Shown here in pieces: positions 10,771 through 21,440 of a stretch of 64,000 bases of DNA (position 1 is its first letter; each line of letters starts with the position of its first letter). A program made the position numbers and the translations under genes. This DNA is from Hemerocallis citrina. Taxonomy: Eukaryota; Streptophyta; Magnoliopsida; Asparagales; Asphodelaceae. The stretch spans positions 124,001 through 188,000 of the forward strand of contig JACEHZ010000371.1 in NCBI GenBank assembly GCA_017893485.1, given 5' to 3'. The notes under the pieces were generated by a model, which was not told the origin of the DNA, made no database searches, and saw nothing but the letters and a program-made list of their open reading frames with translations.

Positions 10771-11954
10771 GAAGATCAAAACTCCATCAAATAGAGCCAC
10801 TCATGGCTGCACTGGCTGCGGCTGCATACGGCGATGGCATAGGGCGGCAAGGTGGGGACTGCAGGTGGAGGACGGTGCACACGGGCAGCACCGGCGAGGG
10901 GTGCGACTGGGGAACACAATGCGGGGAGAAGATGGCGGATGGCGCTGCGGTAGCTGCTGGTCGATGCAGTTGTCGACGTGGGCACCGCGGAGGTCGGGAG
11001 ATGACTGGGGGGATGCAGGGAGAGGGAGAAGGAGACGGTTGTCGACTTTTGGAGGCTGGGGGTGACGCGACGAGGAAGAGGAGGCAGGGCATGGGGTGCA
11101 AGGTGGCGCTCAGGATGGTCTGCTGCAGGCGAGGAGAGCCGGGAGAGAAGGAGACGGGGGAAAATATGGCTTTGGAAGACGAAGCGGCTGTATAGGAAGA
11201 TGAAAACAGAATGAAAATATATAGGGTAAAATGTTTTAGGGTTGGGGATTAGAACGGGTAACCGAGTTTTGGGTAGATTAGGCTGAAGGGGTTTCGAGTA
11301 GGATTATTAGGGAAACGGGTATAGGTTAGAGCTAACGGGTATAGTTGGGTTTATTGGAATTTGGGGATAATAAAATGGGTATGGGTTTAAATGGTGGGTA
11401 ATTGGGTTTGGAATAAATGGGTTTTGGAAAATAAAATAAAATAAAATAACAAATAAAAATATACAATTGGGACTTTATAAAAATATTAGTAAGAATAATA
11501 ATTAAAAAAATAACAGTAATAATAATAACGCTAGAGATCAAAGTAATCATATCAAAAAATAATGTTTGTATTACAAATGTAAAATTCATGGAAAATAGTT
11601 ACAATAAGATTACTTATCGAAAATTAGATTTTAATTGAAGAGTCAAGAATACATTGTAACAAAAGAATTTGAAAACGGTCGAAATAATTTGCGAAAATTT
11701 TAAATGTAGTAAATACACAGGAATACATATATACGGAAAACATGGGTTACAGAACCATACCAAATACATAGTAAGAGATATCCTCCAAGCAGAGTCTGTA
11801 AAGATGGAGATAATAGACAGAGTAGGCTACACTACAATCTGTAAAATAGAAATTGTTGCAAATATGGCTCAATTTGTTGAAGTACTGTAAATCCTAAAAA
11901 TCGACAAAAATACTACATTCTAAGGTTCATATCTTTCATTGCTGCGAAATGCAG

Positions 11955-12057
11955 ATACCATAGCTACTCCTTTACTGCTTGCCGTGCACTGTATATAGTG
12001 AACATGTTGAATTCATCTTCCACATATCCATTGCTTGAGCTATTCTTCAAATATCAG
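11955..12057 (+). CDS. Host gene exon: thioredoxin/DsbA-like protein (next exon)
   Basis: The exon starts after GCAG and completes the Pro codon left open at 7108, then reads 34 codons to a GTAAAG donor at 12058. It contains 'CRALYIVNMLNSSSTYPLLE', which matches the segment after the active-site region in the same plant family (a helix following 'PLPYH'). No stop is present. The next intron is interrupted at 12168 by Tat-1. I found no further exon to the right of Tat-1, so the gene is truncated or its later exons are beyond the inserts. Confidence 0.75.
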
Positions 12058-12167
12058 GTAAAGGTTTCTCCGTCTCATGCAATCAATGTTGCCTTTTATG
12101 TTATAATAATTTGCTTCTGATCTTAGTATATGTTAAATTATGGGGGTAAGAGTTTTCTGTATTTACA
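12058..12167 (+). other. Intron start and Tat-1 target site
   Basis: The sequence begins with a GT donor and ends in TTACA (12163-12167), the left target-site duplication of Tat-1. The matching TTACA is at 28263-28267. Confidence 0.7.
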
Positions 12168-12810
12168 TGATAATGGTAAAAATCCCAGCAAATCAGGGCC
12201 TTACGATTCCCACACAGATCTCAGAGCTTCTACAGGTAGATTAATCATAACGAGCTTTTTTAAGAGGTCCAGGCATTCTCTAGGCTTCTCTATAAGATAT
12301 GGGCCTCTTTCAATCCCATAAAAATGACAGATTAGGCCCACTAAGAGAGGCCCAGTCCATAAATGCTGTTAGTCAAATCTCTTATCCCCAAACAAGAGAG
12401 CATATCTCTTGAGGGGGAGATTCGAATAGGAGATAAGGAATTCATGATCGATCTAATGGGTTCATATCAATCTCCTGTACTATTTCTTAGACCTATAAAT
12501 ATGCTCCCTCTCCTTAGTCAGAAGGTAATCAACAATTTCTCTCTCAAACTCTCTTTCTCTCTCTAGTTTTGACTTAAGCGTTGGAGGGTCTGTAGCCGGA
12601 GCCATCCCCGGTGTTTCAGGATTTTTGCAGGTCCATCGACTACATCAGTAACCGTTGGATTCAGATCACGGTGTTCAATCAACGATCCAGATTCACTCTC
12701 AGGAGCATTAACAACTTTTCACGGCAACAATCAAAGGTCATATTTTGAGTTGTTTCCATCCAATATTAACTCACTATTTTTTTGCTCCCACTCCAAAATA
12801 AGCTGCAACA
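12168..12810 (+). repeat. Tat-1 5' LTR
   Basis: It begins TGATAATGG and ends GCTGCAACA. A likely TATA element ('tataaatatgctccc', about 12496) precedes the CT-rich leader. Confidence 0.88.
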
Positions 12811-12813
12811 TAT

Positions 12814-12829
12814 TGGCGCCGTCTGTGGG
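12814..12829 (+). promoter_or_regulatory. Tat-1 primer binding site
   Basis: TGGCGCCGTCTGTGGG follows the LTR by three bases. This is the characteristic primer-site context of Tat-lineage elements. Confidence 0.85.
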
Positions 12830-12863
12830 AAACTATACAAATCTGACTTACCGACATTCCACC

Positions 12864-14460
12864 ATGACTAAAAGGCAGAGCGGCAGCCTTAAGTGGTCGC
12901 ACCAACTCTCTTCGCCAACCAGCTCTTCCCGTGGAGAGACCAAATTTCTCCTTATCAACTGGATCTTCCCCATCAGCCTAGTCTAGCTCCCATCAACGGA
13001 GAGGCACCAGGGGGATCCCTACAAAGTCATCATGAACAACACCTTCTGCATGACCGTATCTTAGTCCAAAATGCTTCAACCGATTCAATGACCCTGCGAG
13101 GCCCCCGGGGATCTAGATATCTCTGTGAAATCAACAATGAAAGGAAACAAGGAACTGATCTACGGGTCCATATGGATGAACGGCGCGCCCGAACCAAGGC
13201 CTCCCGCTCAAAACATCAGGTAAACCGGATAAGCAACTCTCTTAGACAGAGATCAAGGCACTCCTCATCTCACAATGGGCGTACTGCAAAAAGAAGCCCG
13301 ACTCATGAGAGCCAAAAGCTTCTTGAGCGGAACAAAGTGAAAAATGCCCCAGTCATTTTGGCCGAATTGGAAAAGTTCAAGCTCGACATCCTCCAAGCTA
13401 TCCACGGTCGTCAAGATCTGGGCTAGCCCTCCAAAGAAGAATCCAATGACTCAATTGGATCCAAGGGGAAGGATGACCAGTCCTTCACCATATCTGAGAG
13501 GTAGAAGATCGTCTACAACAGATGAAGAATGAGGGGAACCACTCCAGCAAGGCTTACCGTGCCAGTTGACCTCCTTTCAGCAAAACTATCCTCGATGCAC
13601 TCATCCCAAAGGACTTCAAATCTCCTCAGTTCAAATCATACGATGGGGAATCAGACCCAACAGATAATATCGAGGGTTTCAAGACCCTCATGATGGTCTA
13701 CAACGCCACTGATGTGCTCATGTGTTGAACATTCTCTGCAATTTTGAAAGGATCTTCAAGGGATTGGTACTCGTGCCTCACTCCATAGTCAATATTCTCC
13801 TTCGACTAGCTCGAGGAGCTTTTCATAGCGCACTTCGTTACCAGCCGTAAGGCTAAAAAAACAAGTGCCTCCATGTTAGAACTGAAACAAAAGGACGGAG
13901 AACTGCTGAAAGACTTTGTCAAGCACTTTACAACCGAAGCACGATCCATCTTCTCCCTAGACTCGTCGGTGGTGGACGCCGCCTTTCGCCACTTCACTAA
14001 CAACGACCCGAAAGCCTCCCTTACAAAAAAACCGCCCAAAAAATTTATTGAGAGCTCCTGAAAAGAGTGATAAGTATATCAGGGTCGAGGAAACTCTTTA
14101 TCCTCAAGGCAAGAACGATTCGTCTTTCAGAAATAACTGGAAGAGTACAAACGAGGAAGGACGCAGGAAATTTCAAAAAGACGATGTCGATCAACACCGT
14201 CCACCTCCAGTACCACGCTTCGACAAGTTCACTTCTCTCAACGCAAGTGTATCAGTCATTCTCATGAAAGTTGAGAAGGACGGAATAATCTGCTTTCCCC
14301 TTAAGATGTCAACGCCTAGCAAGAGAAGAGACAAGAACAAGTGGTATGCATTACACAGAGATCATGGACACACCATTAACAATTGCCGAGCACTTAAAGA
14401 CAAACTTGAGGGCCAAATTCACCGGGGCTATCTCACTCAATTTGTCCAAAGAAAATAATA
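12864..14460 (+). pseudogene. Tat-1 gag, multiply interrupted
   Basis: The likely start is ATG 12864, about 35 bp after the primer site. The N-terminal part runs in two frames (12864-12986 and 12893-13426). The capsid core, with a 'FKSYDGESDPTD' pattern near 13617 and 'LLKDFVKHFTTEARSIF' at about 13903, has stops and shifts. The nucleocapsid 'HRDHGHTINNC' (14354-14386) keeps the histidines and last cysteine but has Ala where the first cysteine should be. Tat gag packages element RNA; this copy cannot be translated whole. Confidence 0.8.
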
Positions 14461-14699
14461 ATGTCAAACCCCTCCGGCACGGGGAGCTAATAAGCGTCAA
14501 GAGAGGCCATCCGAATCACGAGACTCAGAACATATGGTCATTCTCCACTCCATTCAGGGAGGCTTGATGGGGGAGATTCCAACCCCTCCCGCAAAGTCTT
14601 TGCCAGGGAAGTCAACTCAGTACATAACATCCCGCCTGCCAGGAGCACCGGGGTTCCAATATCTTTCTCTGACAATGATTTAGAAGGTGTCCGAACACC

Positions 14700-15223
14700 T
14701 CACTGCGATGCATTAGTCATAAAATTTTTCATGATGAATCATGAGGCACGCCGCATCCTGGTAAACAATGACAGCTCAGTAAACATTCTTTTCATGAACA
14801 CTTTCAATGGTCGAAGCTCTCCCGGAACCGGCTCAAGACACCCGACTATATACTCCACGGATTCTCTGGTGTCCCCATTCAAGTAGAAGGAATCGTCACA
14901 CTCGATGTGAAAGCAGAAAAATCCCTCATAATTCGAACAGACGCACTGGACTTTATGGTAGTCGATGTCAAAGCCGCATACAACACAATATTCAGCCATC
15001 CCGGCCGAGCGACCTTCCATGCAGTTGCTTCCGCCATCCACAATAAAATGAAGTTCCTAACAAAAACTGGCATAGGCCAAGTTGTATGGAGCCAACAGAC
15101 AACACGAGCATGCTATGTCGCTACAATGGGGGGCTCGGTTCTCTCCCTCGACACCATAGAGCTACCGCCAGAAAGAAGTCATAGTAAATCCAAGCCCATA
15201 AATAAGTTGAAGCTACTGCACTA
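14700..15223 (+). pseudogene. Tat-1 protease remnant
   Basis: The motif 'RRILVNNDSSVNILF' (about 14750-14795) corresponds to the family's V-D-N-G-S-S active site, but the catalytic Asp is Asn. Downstream, 'FMVVDVKAAYNTI' and the block before RT are readable at 14907-15224. The RT that should follow is missing. Confidence 0.78.
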
Positions 15224-15520
15224 GACAATCCCGCCAAGAACTTTCAAATCTGCAAAATCATCTCCCTCTAGGTCCAAGTTCGTCATCCTCAGAATACTAC
15301 GACATACTTGAATCCCCCGCCAGAAGCCATTCCGCTCATTCAACGGAAAGAAATATTCATGATTAAACACATTGAAAAATCCAAAGATCTCCATTTCTCT
15401 ATGAAATACAATTGGAGACACATTCCAAAACAGGTAAGTCCATGCAAGGTTTACCAAGTTGTTCACCTAAAGGCTCATCAACTTGAAGACCTGGGGGGGG
15501 GGGGGGTAAGGAGATAGCAG
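15224..15520 (+). pseudogene. Deletion junction and integrase C-terminal scrap of Tat-1
   Basis: Within a few hundred bases the sequence passes from the protease/RT linker to 'KVYQVVHLKAHQLEDL' (about 15445-15492), which aligns with the integrase end of Tat-2 near 46135. RT, RNase H and the integrase core have been lost. A 14-base G run (15493-15506) follows. Confidence 0.65.
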
Positions 15521-15604
15521 CAGGACTCAGAAAGTAGAACATAATATGAAGTTGAATGAGGGTGTCTAAAACGTCATCTCTTAGTAATAGTAGCAAATTT
15601 TCTC

Positions 15605-15770
15605 AATTTGTAATAAAGTCCAGCCACTAGAGCAGCCATTTAATTTACTTTTCAATAAAGTCAGCTTTCACTACCAGTCATTGTATGTAATAACGGCCAG
15701 CCACTAGAGCAGTCACTTAGTTTTATTTTCCAATAAAATTTAGTATTAATTTTTGTATAATTATTGTACA
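15605..15770 (+). repeat. Duplicated 'ccagccactagagcag' segment (period about 79 bp)
   Basis: Two copies start near 15620 and 15699, each followed by 'acttttc/attttccaataaa'. Tat-2 has a related single copy near 46332 ('gcagccacttagtttctcttt'). The position just after pol suggests an untranslated region. Confidence 0.6.
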
Positions 15771-15859
15771 ACTATATGGATGCATACAATGAGTTAAATG
15801 TCTATCCTACCCCTAAAAATGACATTAAAAACTCATTAGAAACTCCTTATAAGATGGAT

Positions 15860-16235
15860 TTGGAGTCAATACCCATGGCTCGAAGTTACTCTAGCAATTA
15901 GCAACAAAGCACGTTTATAATTTGCTTCACCATTTGATCTGCACCTATAATCTGTTAGCACCTCGATGACAGGTTCAGAGTACATACCCATGGCTCGATG
16001 TTACTTTTGCACCATGTGACAAAGCAAATCCAGAGTTCAACTTGGCATTCGATCTGCTCCTGCAACCTGTTAATACCTAAACTAACAGGTTTGGAATCCA
16101 TACCCATGGCACAAAATTACTTTATCAACCTGCAATCAAGCACGTTCAGAGTTCAACTCGTCATTCAATCTGTTCCTGAAACTAGTTAAAATTCCTTAAA
16201 GACAGATTAGTTGTCTAAAATCGTGGATTGTAGTT
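15860..16235 (+). repeat. 115 bp tandem repeats, three to four units
   Basis: 'tacccatgg' starts units at 15870, 15985 and 16101 (periods 115 and 116), and a decayed fourth follows. The units share words with the 114 bp units of Tat-2 at 46440-46780 (gttc.gagt, tggctcga, cattcg..ttgctcc), so both elements inherited this array. Confidence 0.8.
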
Positions 16236-16248
16236 ACTCCAATAAAAC

Positions 16249-16641
16249 TTGCAAAAGCAACATATGGAGTTCAACTCACCACTCGATGTGACTCTCACAA
16301 TTTGTCGGAGGTCCCATACAACATGTGTGGAAGATAACTCTCCCGAAGAGTTGCTCCTACAACTAGTTGGGTACAAGAACAGGAGTTATAAATCCCGTCA
16401 AGCGTTACTCAAGCACACCATCAACGATTTGTTAACTGCCCACAACAAATTTGAGGCCTTGTTATTTAGCTACAAAGAACTCAGTCGAAGACTCATCAAT
16501 CTCAGTGACAAGTTAAACAACAAGGATCAAGCATATGAAAAGATTTCTTTGAATCTCAGAACTATCGCAAATCTATGCACTCGGATCCAACATCAGTGCA
16601 AGTATCTACATGTTCAAAACCATAGATTGTTTTACAAATAG
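16249..16641 (+). CDS. Unrecognised 130-codon frame in the Tat-1 spacer
   Basis: The frame is open from ATG to TAG over 130 codons, in a region where other frames are closed. The protein is rich in Leu, Lys, Asn and Arg, and its middle ('LINLSDKLNNKDQAYEKISL') looks helical and possibly coiled-coil. Two cysteines and several histidines near the end form no motif I know. Tat-2 has no equivalent at this position. It could be an extra ORF of the element or a chance frame. Confidence 0.35.
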   Translation: MQKQHMEFNSPLDVTLTICRRSHTTCVEDNSPEELLLQLVGYKNRSYKSRQALLKHTINDLLTAHNKFEALLFSYKELSRRLINLSDKLNNKDQAYEKISLNLRTIANLCTRIQHQCKYLHVQNHRLFYK

Positions 16642-17044
16642 TGAACAAAAAGTTGTCCTGCAAGTCGTTCTTCCAGCTACACGGTAAAGGGATACTCCAC
16701 CTTAGAAGAAGAAAACCTCTTCACAGGCATCCTGCCAGTTAACAGCTTCCCAGGGCCTCCTCAACTCTTGATGATAAAATTCAAAACAAGTCTCCCTTAG
16801 GCAGGTAAGCTCCAGGTTTATCATACCGCATTCACCTGAGCAGGACCCAACTCCACCTCGGGTAAATCGCCGAGAAAACGGACTTTTCCCATTGCCGTCA
16901 AGCCTAGCGTACCACGAAGGAGAGCAAGCTCAATGTCCCGAGGACCTCATTCGATGTACACAACTACTTGTCAGCAAAGAGAAGAATAGAATCACCTCAA
17001 TGCTGAACAAACACAAGTGACTTCACTTCAATAATAAGAAAACT
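16642..17044. other. Tat-1 spacer without recognised feature
   Basis: About 400 bases of spacer lead into the repeat arrays. No repeat, long frame or motif could be supported. Confidence 0.5.
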
Positions 17045-18060
17045 CAGAACACCCACAACTCATTCGCTCCAAAAAATGAGTTCAGCGCTCCGCACGCCAG
17101 TTGAGTTCCTCCAGCCAACAACTCATCAACTCCGAACAATGAGTTCGACACCTTGCACTTCGCTCAGGCTCCATCAATAATTCGTTGACTCCAAACAATG
17201 GGTTCAACACTCTGCTCACCGCTCGAGCTCCATCCACAACCCGTTGACTCCAAACAACGAGTTCAATGCTCTGCTCACCCGTCGAGCTCCATCAGCAACC
17301 TGTTGGCTCCAAACAATGGGTTCTATGCTTTGCTCTCCGCTCGAACTCCATCAACAACTTATTGGCTCCAAACAACGAGTTGAACACCCCGCTCTTCACT
17401 CGAGCTTCACCAATAACTCGCTGGCTCTAAACAACGAGTACAACGCCCTGTACTTTGCACAGGCTCCATCAACTACTCGTTGACTCCAAACAACGAGTTC
17501 AATGTCTTGTTCTTCACCCAAGTTCCATCAACAATTCGTTGTTTCCAAACAATAAGTTCAACATCCGCTCACCGTGTGAGCTCCGTTGACAACTTGTTTA
17601 CTCCAAACAACAAGTTTAACGCTTTGCTCTCCACTCGAGATCCATCAAATAACTCGTTGACTCTAGAAAATGAGTTCGATTCTATGATCTTCACTAAGGC
17701 TCCATCAACAACTCGCTGACTCCAAACAACGAGTTCATCACCTTGATTTTCGCTCAAGCTCCATCAACAACTCGTTGAATTCAAATAACGAGTTCAATGC
17801 CTTGATCTTTGCTCGAAATCCATCAACAACTTGTTGGCTCTAAACAACGAATTCAATGCTCTGATCACCGCTCGAGCTCCATCAACAACTCGTTGGCCCC
17901 AAATAATGTGTTTAATGCTCCGCTCACTGCCCGAGCTCTGTCAATAACTTGTTGATCCAAACAACGAGTACAATTTTGCTCTTCTCTCATGCTCCATCAA
18001 CAACTCGTTGACTCCAAACAACGAGTTCAATGTCTTGCTCTTCACTTGGCCTTCATCATC
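17045..18060. repeat. 60 bp tandem array I; each unit holds a stem-loop
   Basis: About 17 units with a period very close to 60 bp. Each carries an inverted pair around a loop of 'actccaaa' type. The standard unit is AACTCGTTG...CAACGAGTT (perfect at 18002-18027). Variants keep pairing with other bases: AACTCATT...AATGAGTT (17057-17082) and AACTTGTT...AACAAGTT (17591-17616). Between stems lies 'caatgctctgctcaccgctc'. Frames in this stretch follow from the 60 bp period. Confidence 0.9.
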
Positions 18061-19170
18061 AACTCGATCAAAGAGTTGCCTCACAAAACTTACTGGGATC
18101 AAACAACAAGTCCAAACATCCGACTCCAACACAGAGTTGTTTCTACTCACTTGCCAAGCACAAATGGCAAGAGTGCCTCTTCAAAACTTGTTGGGGGTCA
18201 AATAGCAAGTCCAAACGCCCAACTCTGTCACAGAGTTGTCTCTCAAAAAAACTTGTTGGGATCAAACAACAAGTCCTACATCCATCTTCGTCAAAGGGTT
18301 CTCTACAAAATTGCTGAGCACAAACATCATGTCCAAACGTATAACTCCATCACAGAGTTTTCTCAACAGAACTTGCAGGGCGCAAATAGCAAGCTCTACA
18401 TCAACTTGGTTAAAAAACTATCCCTCCAAATTTGTTGGGATCAAGCGGCATGCTCTACATCCAACTCCGCCTAAGAGTTGTCTTTACAAACTTGTTGGGA
18501 ACAAACAACAAGATTAACGTTCAACTCCGTCACAGAGTTGTCTCTTCGAACTTGCCGAGATCAAACATTAGGTTCATCGTTCAACTCCGACTAGAGTTGC
18601 CTCTACAAACTTGTTGGAAACAAAAAATAGGTTTACGTTCAACTCCGTTGTAGAATTGTCTCTCCAAACTTGCTGGGATCAAACGGCAAGCTGTACGTTC
18701 AACACCGTCTAGAGTTGTCTCTAAAAACTTGCTGGGCGCAAACGACAAGTTCAACATCCAACTCTAACACAGAGTTCTCTATTAACTTGTTGAGATCAAA
18801 CAAAAAGCACTATAAAAAACTCCGCCTTGAAGTTGTCTCTACAAAACTTGTTGGGCACAGACGGCAAGTTCTACGTTCAACTCCATCTCAGAGTTAACTC
18901 TACAAACTTGTCGGGACTAAACGGTAAGTTCTACGTCAGCTTCCTCTCAGAGTTGACTCTACTAACTTGCCGGGATTAAACGGGAAGCCCTACATTCAAC
19001 TCTGACACAGAGTTGATTCTACAAACTCGTCGGGATCAAATGGCAAGCTCTACGTCTAACTACGTCAAAGAGTTCTCTCCAAACTTGCTGGGATCAAACA
19101 TAAAGCTCTACATCACCTCAGTCAAAAAGCTGCCTCTACAAACTTATTAGGATCAAACAGCAAGACCATT
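18061..19170. repeat. 60 bp tandem array II; two stem-loops per unit
   Basis: About 18 units of close to 60 bp hold two inverted pairs: CTTGTTG...CAACAAG around 'ggatcaaa', and CAACTC...GAGTTG around 'cgtcaca'. Examples are 18251-18274 (8 bp stem) and 18491-18512. The first stem appears as CTTGCCA...TGGCAAG (18150-18171) and CTTGCTG...CGGCAAG (18669-18690), both arms changed together. Array II looks like a derivative of array I. Confidence 0.85.
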
Positions 19171-19971
19171 GTTTGAATGCCTTCCAAAATTTGTTCCTGC
19201 TACACCACTTCTATGTCAGCTACGGAATGCCCATCCAATTATCAAAGCACTCTGCTCCTAGACCAACAGAATGCTCGTCCAACGATGAAACGCTCGATCG
19301 ACAAAATAAGCGAATAACACAACGCTTGTTCGACAAAATAGTGGTTCAGCAAAATGAGCGACAAGATGTTTGATTGACAAGTAAAATAAATAATAACTCA
19401 AAGCTTCAAAGGCAGAGGTGAACAAACTCTTGCTATGTAGCTCATTCAAGAAGATCATCTCATAACTCGCCTACCCATAATTTTCTTACAAATCCAAGTC
19501 CAATCTCACCTATTTTTGGCTTCAAAAGTCAACTCCAAAAACTTGGGGGAGCATCAAAGAGCTAAGTAAGAGTTTAATCTCCTAAAAAAGAATGAAAACC
19601 TAAATACCTACACTTTGAAAGAATGCTTGAGCTTTAAAACTCAAGTAGGAGGGTAACAGGTCGGGTTTGCACCTAACTCGAACTCAAAACCCGTTATCCA
19701 AAAACTCCATCGTCTTCAAAAACTTTGTCGAGCTTGAATCTGTACCGAGCTCCAACAAGTGTCGAGCACCTCCATCACCCACTCTCGCCGAGCTCCACCA
19801 ACCCTCACTGAGCTCCTCCATCATCGCTGAGCACCACAAGCTCACCGCCGAGCTCGTTCCCCAAAGCATCACCGAGCTCCTCCTTTTCCAAAAGCAGCCG
19901 AGCCCCTCCTCCCTCGACAACATGGCTTTGCCGAGCTCTCCTCTAGCCGAGCTCCATCACCCATTCACCGC
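19171..19971. other. Tat-1 3' spacer, left part, ending in gccgagctcc repeats
   Basis: From about 19725 the words 'gccgagctcc' and 'cgagctcc' recur every 20-35 bases. The same pattern resumes at 26859, on the other side of the inserted solo LTR. Before it is non-coding spacer with 'aacttgggggagcatcaaa' near 19537. Confidence 0.7.
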
Positions 19972-21395
19972 TATAACACCCCGAATTCCAAAATAGGTAA
20001 TTCGTAGCACAAACAAAATCTTTACTTCAACTTCGTATAAAAATACAAGATTTAAAACTTTTTTAATACAAACTAGTTATTTACAATGCACAGCAGAAAT
20101 TTACATTAAAAAAAATACAATTTGTATCATCAAAATCTTAAAATTTGCAACATCCTTCGACATCAAGCTCATGCCCATGCTGCTCGCTAATCCGAGTCCT
20201 GCAAAACTTGAAACTGCAGGCACGTCAGTAAAATACAACTGATGCAATGCTATATACAACGATTCCTCAATTTAACAATCTCAAACTTGAATGCAAAACA
20301 AAATTTGAAATGTGACTATCCTAATTATGTCAGTGTATGATATGAACATAGTGACTAATGCACATACTTATACTTACAATGCAGCTCAAATACGCACCTG
20401 TTTGGATTATATGCATCCCATGTTACATAGGTCTGAGGGCAAGCCCTTAAAGTAATCCTCATTATAGGTTTAAGTCCCTCATTATGAGATCTTACTACGG
20501 TAACAAAAACAAGGTTTAAACATCCCAAGAGTATGGATTCCATTCCCGGAGGACACCGCCCGACTATATAGAATCCTCATCGTGCAGACATCCCACAAGT
20601 GTCGCTCTAGCCCAAAAAATATTGGAGATTCACCGTTGTCACGCCCCGCTTCCCAAAATACGGAATACGAGTATATAACGTAGGCCCAACGAAGGATGTA
20701 AACACCATCCATAAGCTGTACCAGACTAACTCAACAATATGAAACAACATTCACAACCACGCAGGAAGATATAATCACATAAACAAAGATCATCAATAAT
20801 AAATGTGATAAAAAAATAATAATCCAACATCTGGGGTAAAACAAACTTCTTTTCATAAAATCCGGGAATACAAGTATGATAAAAACAATAAAATAAGCAA
20901 ATAACAAGAGATAACTATAGTAGTCTAATAGTCCAGCTCCGATCTTTAGAGAGTTTGCTCACCAATTTCCTCTGGTATTGATCCTTCGGTACCTGTAAAC
21001 TCGTGATCTAAAAAGAAAGAAAATAATGTCCTTAGAGCAAGTCATGAACAACAAGTAGAGAAAATAGAGAATAATAGGAACATAGTGTATCAAAGAAAAA
21101 TGGACGGGATCAAAGTAAAATAGCAAAGTCAAGGAATGACCATAATGTCAAGGGTCTATGTTTAATCATGCATTTAATTAATAGTTTCAATTCAAGTCCA
21201 ATGTTGATGATGGTATACGGGATCAAGCATGAAATGTCAAGTGCGGGTTATTAATCTTTTTATTAGCCTATCTAGTGCACGTACTACTGAGTCTCATATG
21301 TTCCATACCACAGGTTCCGTGCAAGCAAACAAGTGAACGTTTTAGACTGATGGTGAACTCAACAGATCATATACTCGGCCTAGTAATCGAGAATT

Positions 21396-21440
21396 TACGG
21401 GATGTATGGGATGTATGGGATGTATGGGATGTTCAGGATG
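21396..21440. repeat. Short 9 bp repeat (gggatgtat)n
   Basis: About four near-identical 9 bp units (gggatgtat) followed by decayed ones. Absent from family A copy 1 at the same place, so it is a local expansion. Confidence 0.75.

Larger units (their letters stand above)
7555..11751 (-). mobile_element. Solo LTR, Tekay-type family A, copy 3
   Basis: It runs TGTCACTCCCC...GGGTTACA with perfect GAACC TSDs (7550-7554 and 11752-11756). No internal retrotransposon sequence is present. It is the longest family A copy because it carries local expansions: a 76 bp terminal duplication, a minisatellite at 8190-8400, a 39 bp array and a GATC-rich stretch. A TATA-like minus-strand element lies near 11215, followed in the direction of transcription by a GC-rich island (about 10790-11190). 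Confidence 0.9.
7109..11954 (+). other. Intron of the thioredoxin-like gene, enlarged by a solo LTR
   Basis: The donor is GTAAGC at 7109 and the acceptor GCAG at 11951-11954. Without the solo LTR and one TSD copy the intron is about 640 bp of AT-rich sequence with no other feature. The two exons join in phase (CC + A gives Pro). Confidence 0.7.

Noticed and set aside
10733..11195. Two plus-strand frames of 110-130 codons
   Set aside because: Same GC-rich island as above; low-complexity Gly/Arg/Trp composition and no homologous frame in other copies.
17198..18897. Overlapping frames of 60-160 codons in the hairpin arrays
   Set aside because: The 60 bp period keeps frames open, the products are repetitive and there is no start context or domain.
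17045..19170. CRISPR-like regular repeats
   Set aside because: Unit spacing is regular, but there are no unique spacers, the units diverge along their length, and the context is a plant retrotransposon spacer.
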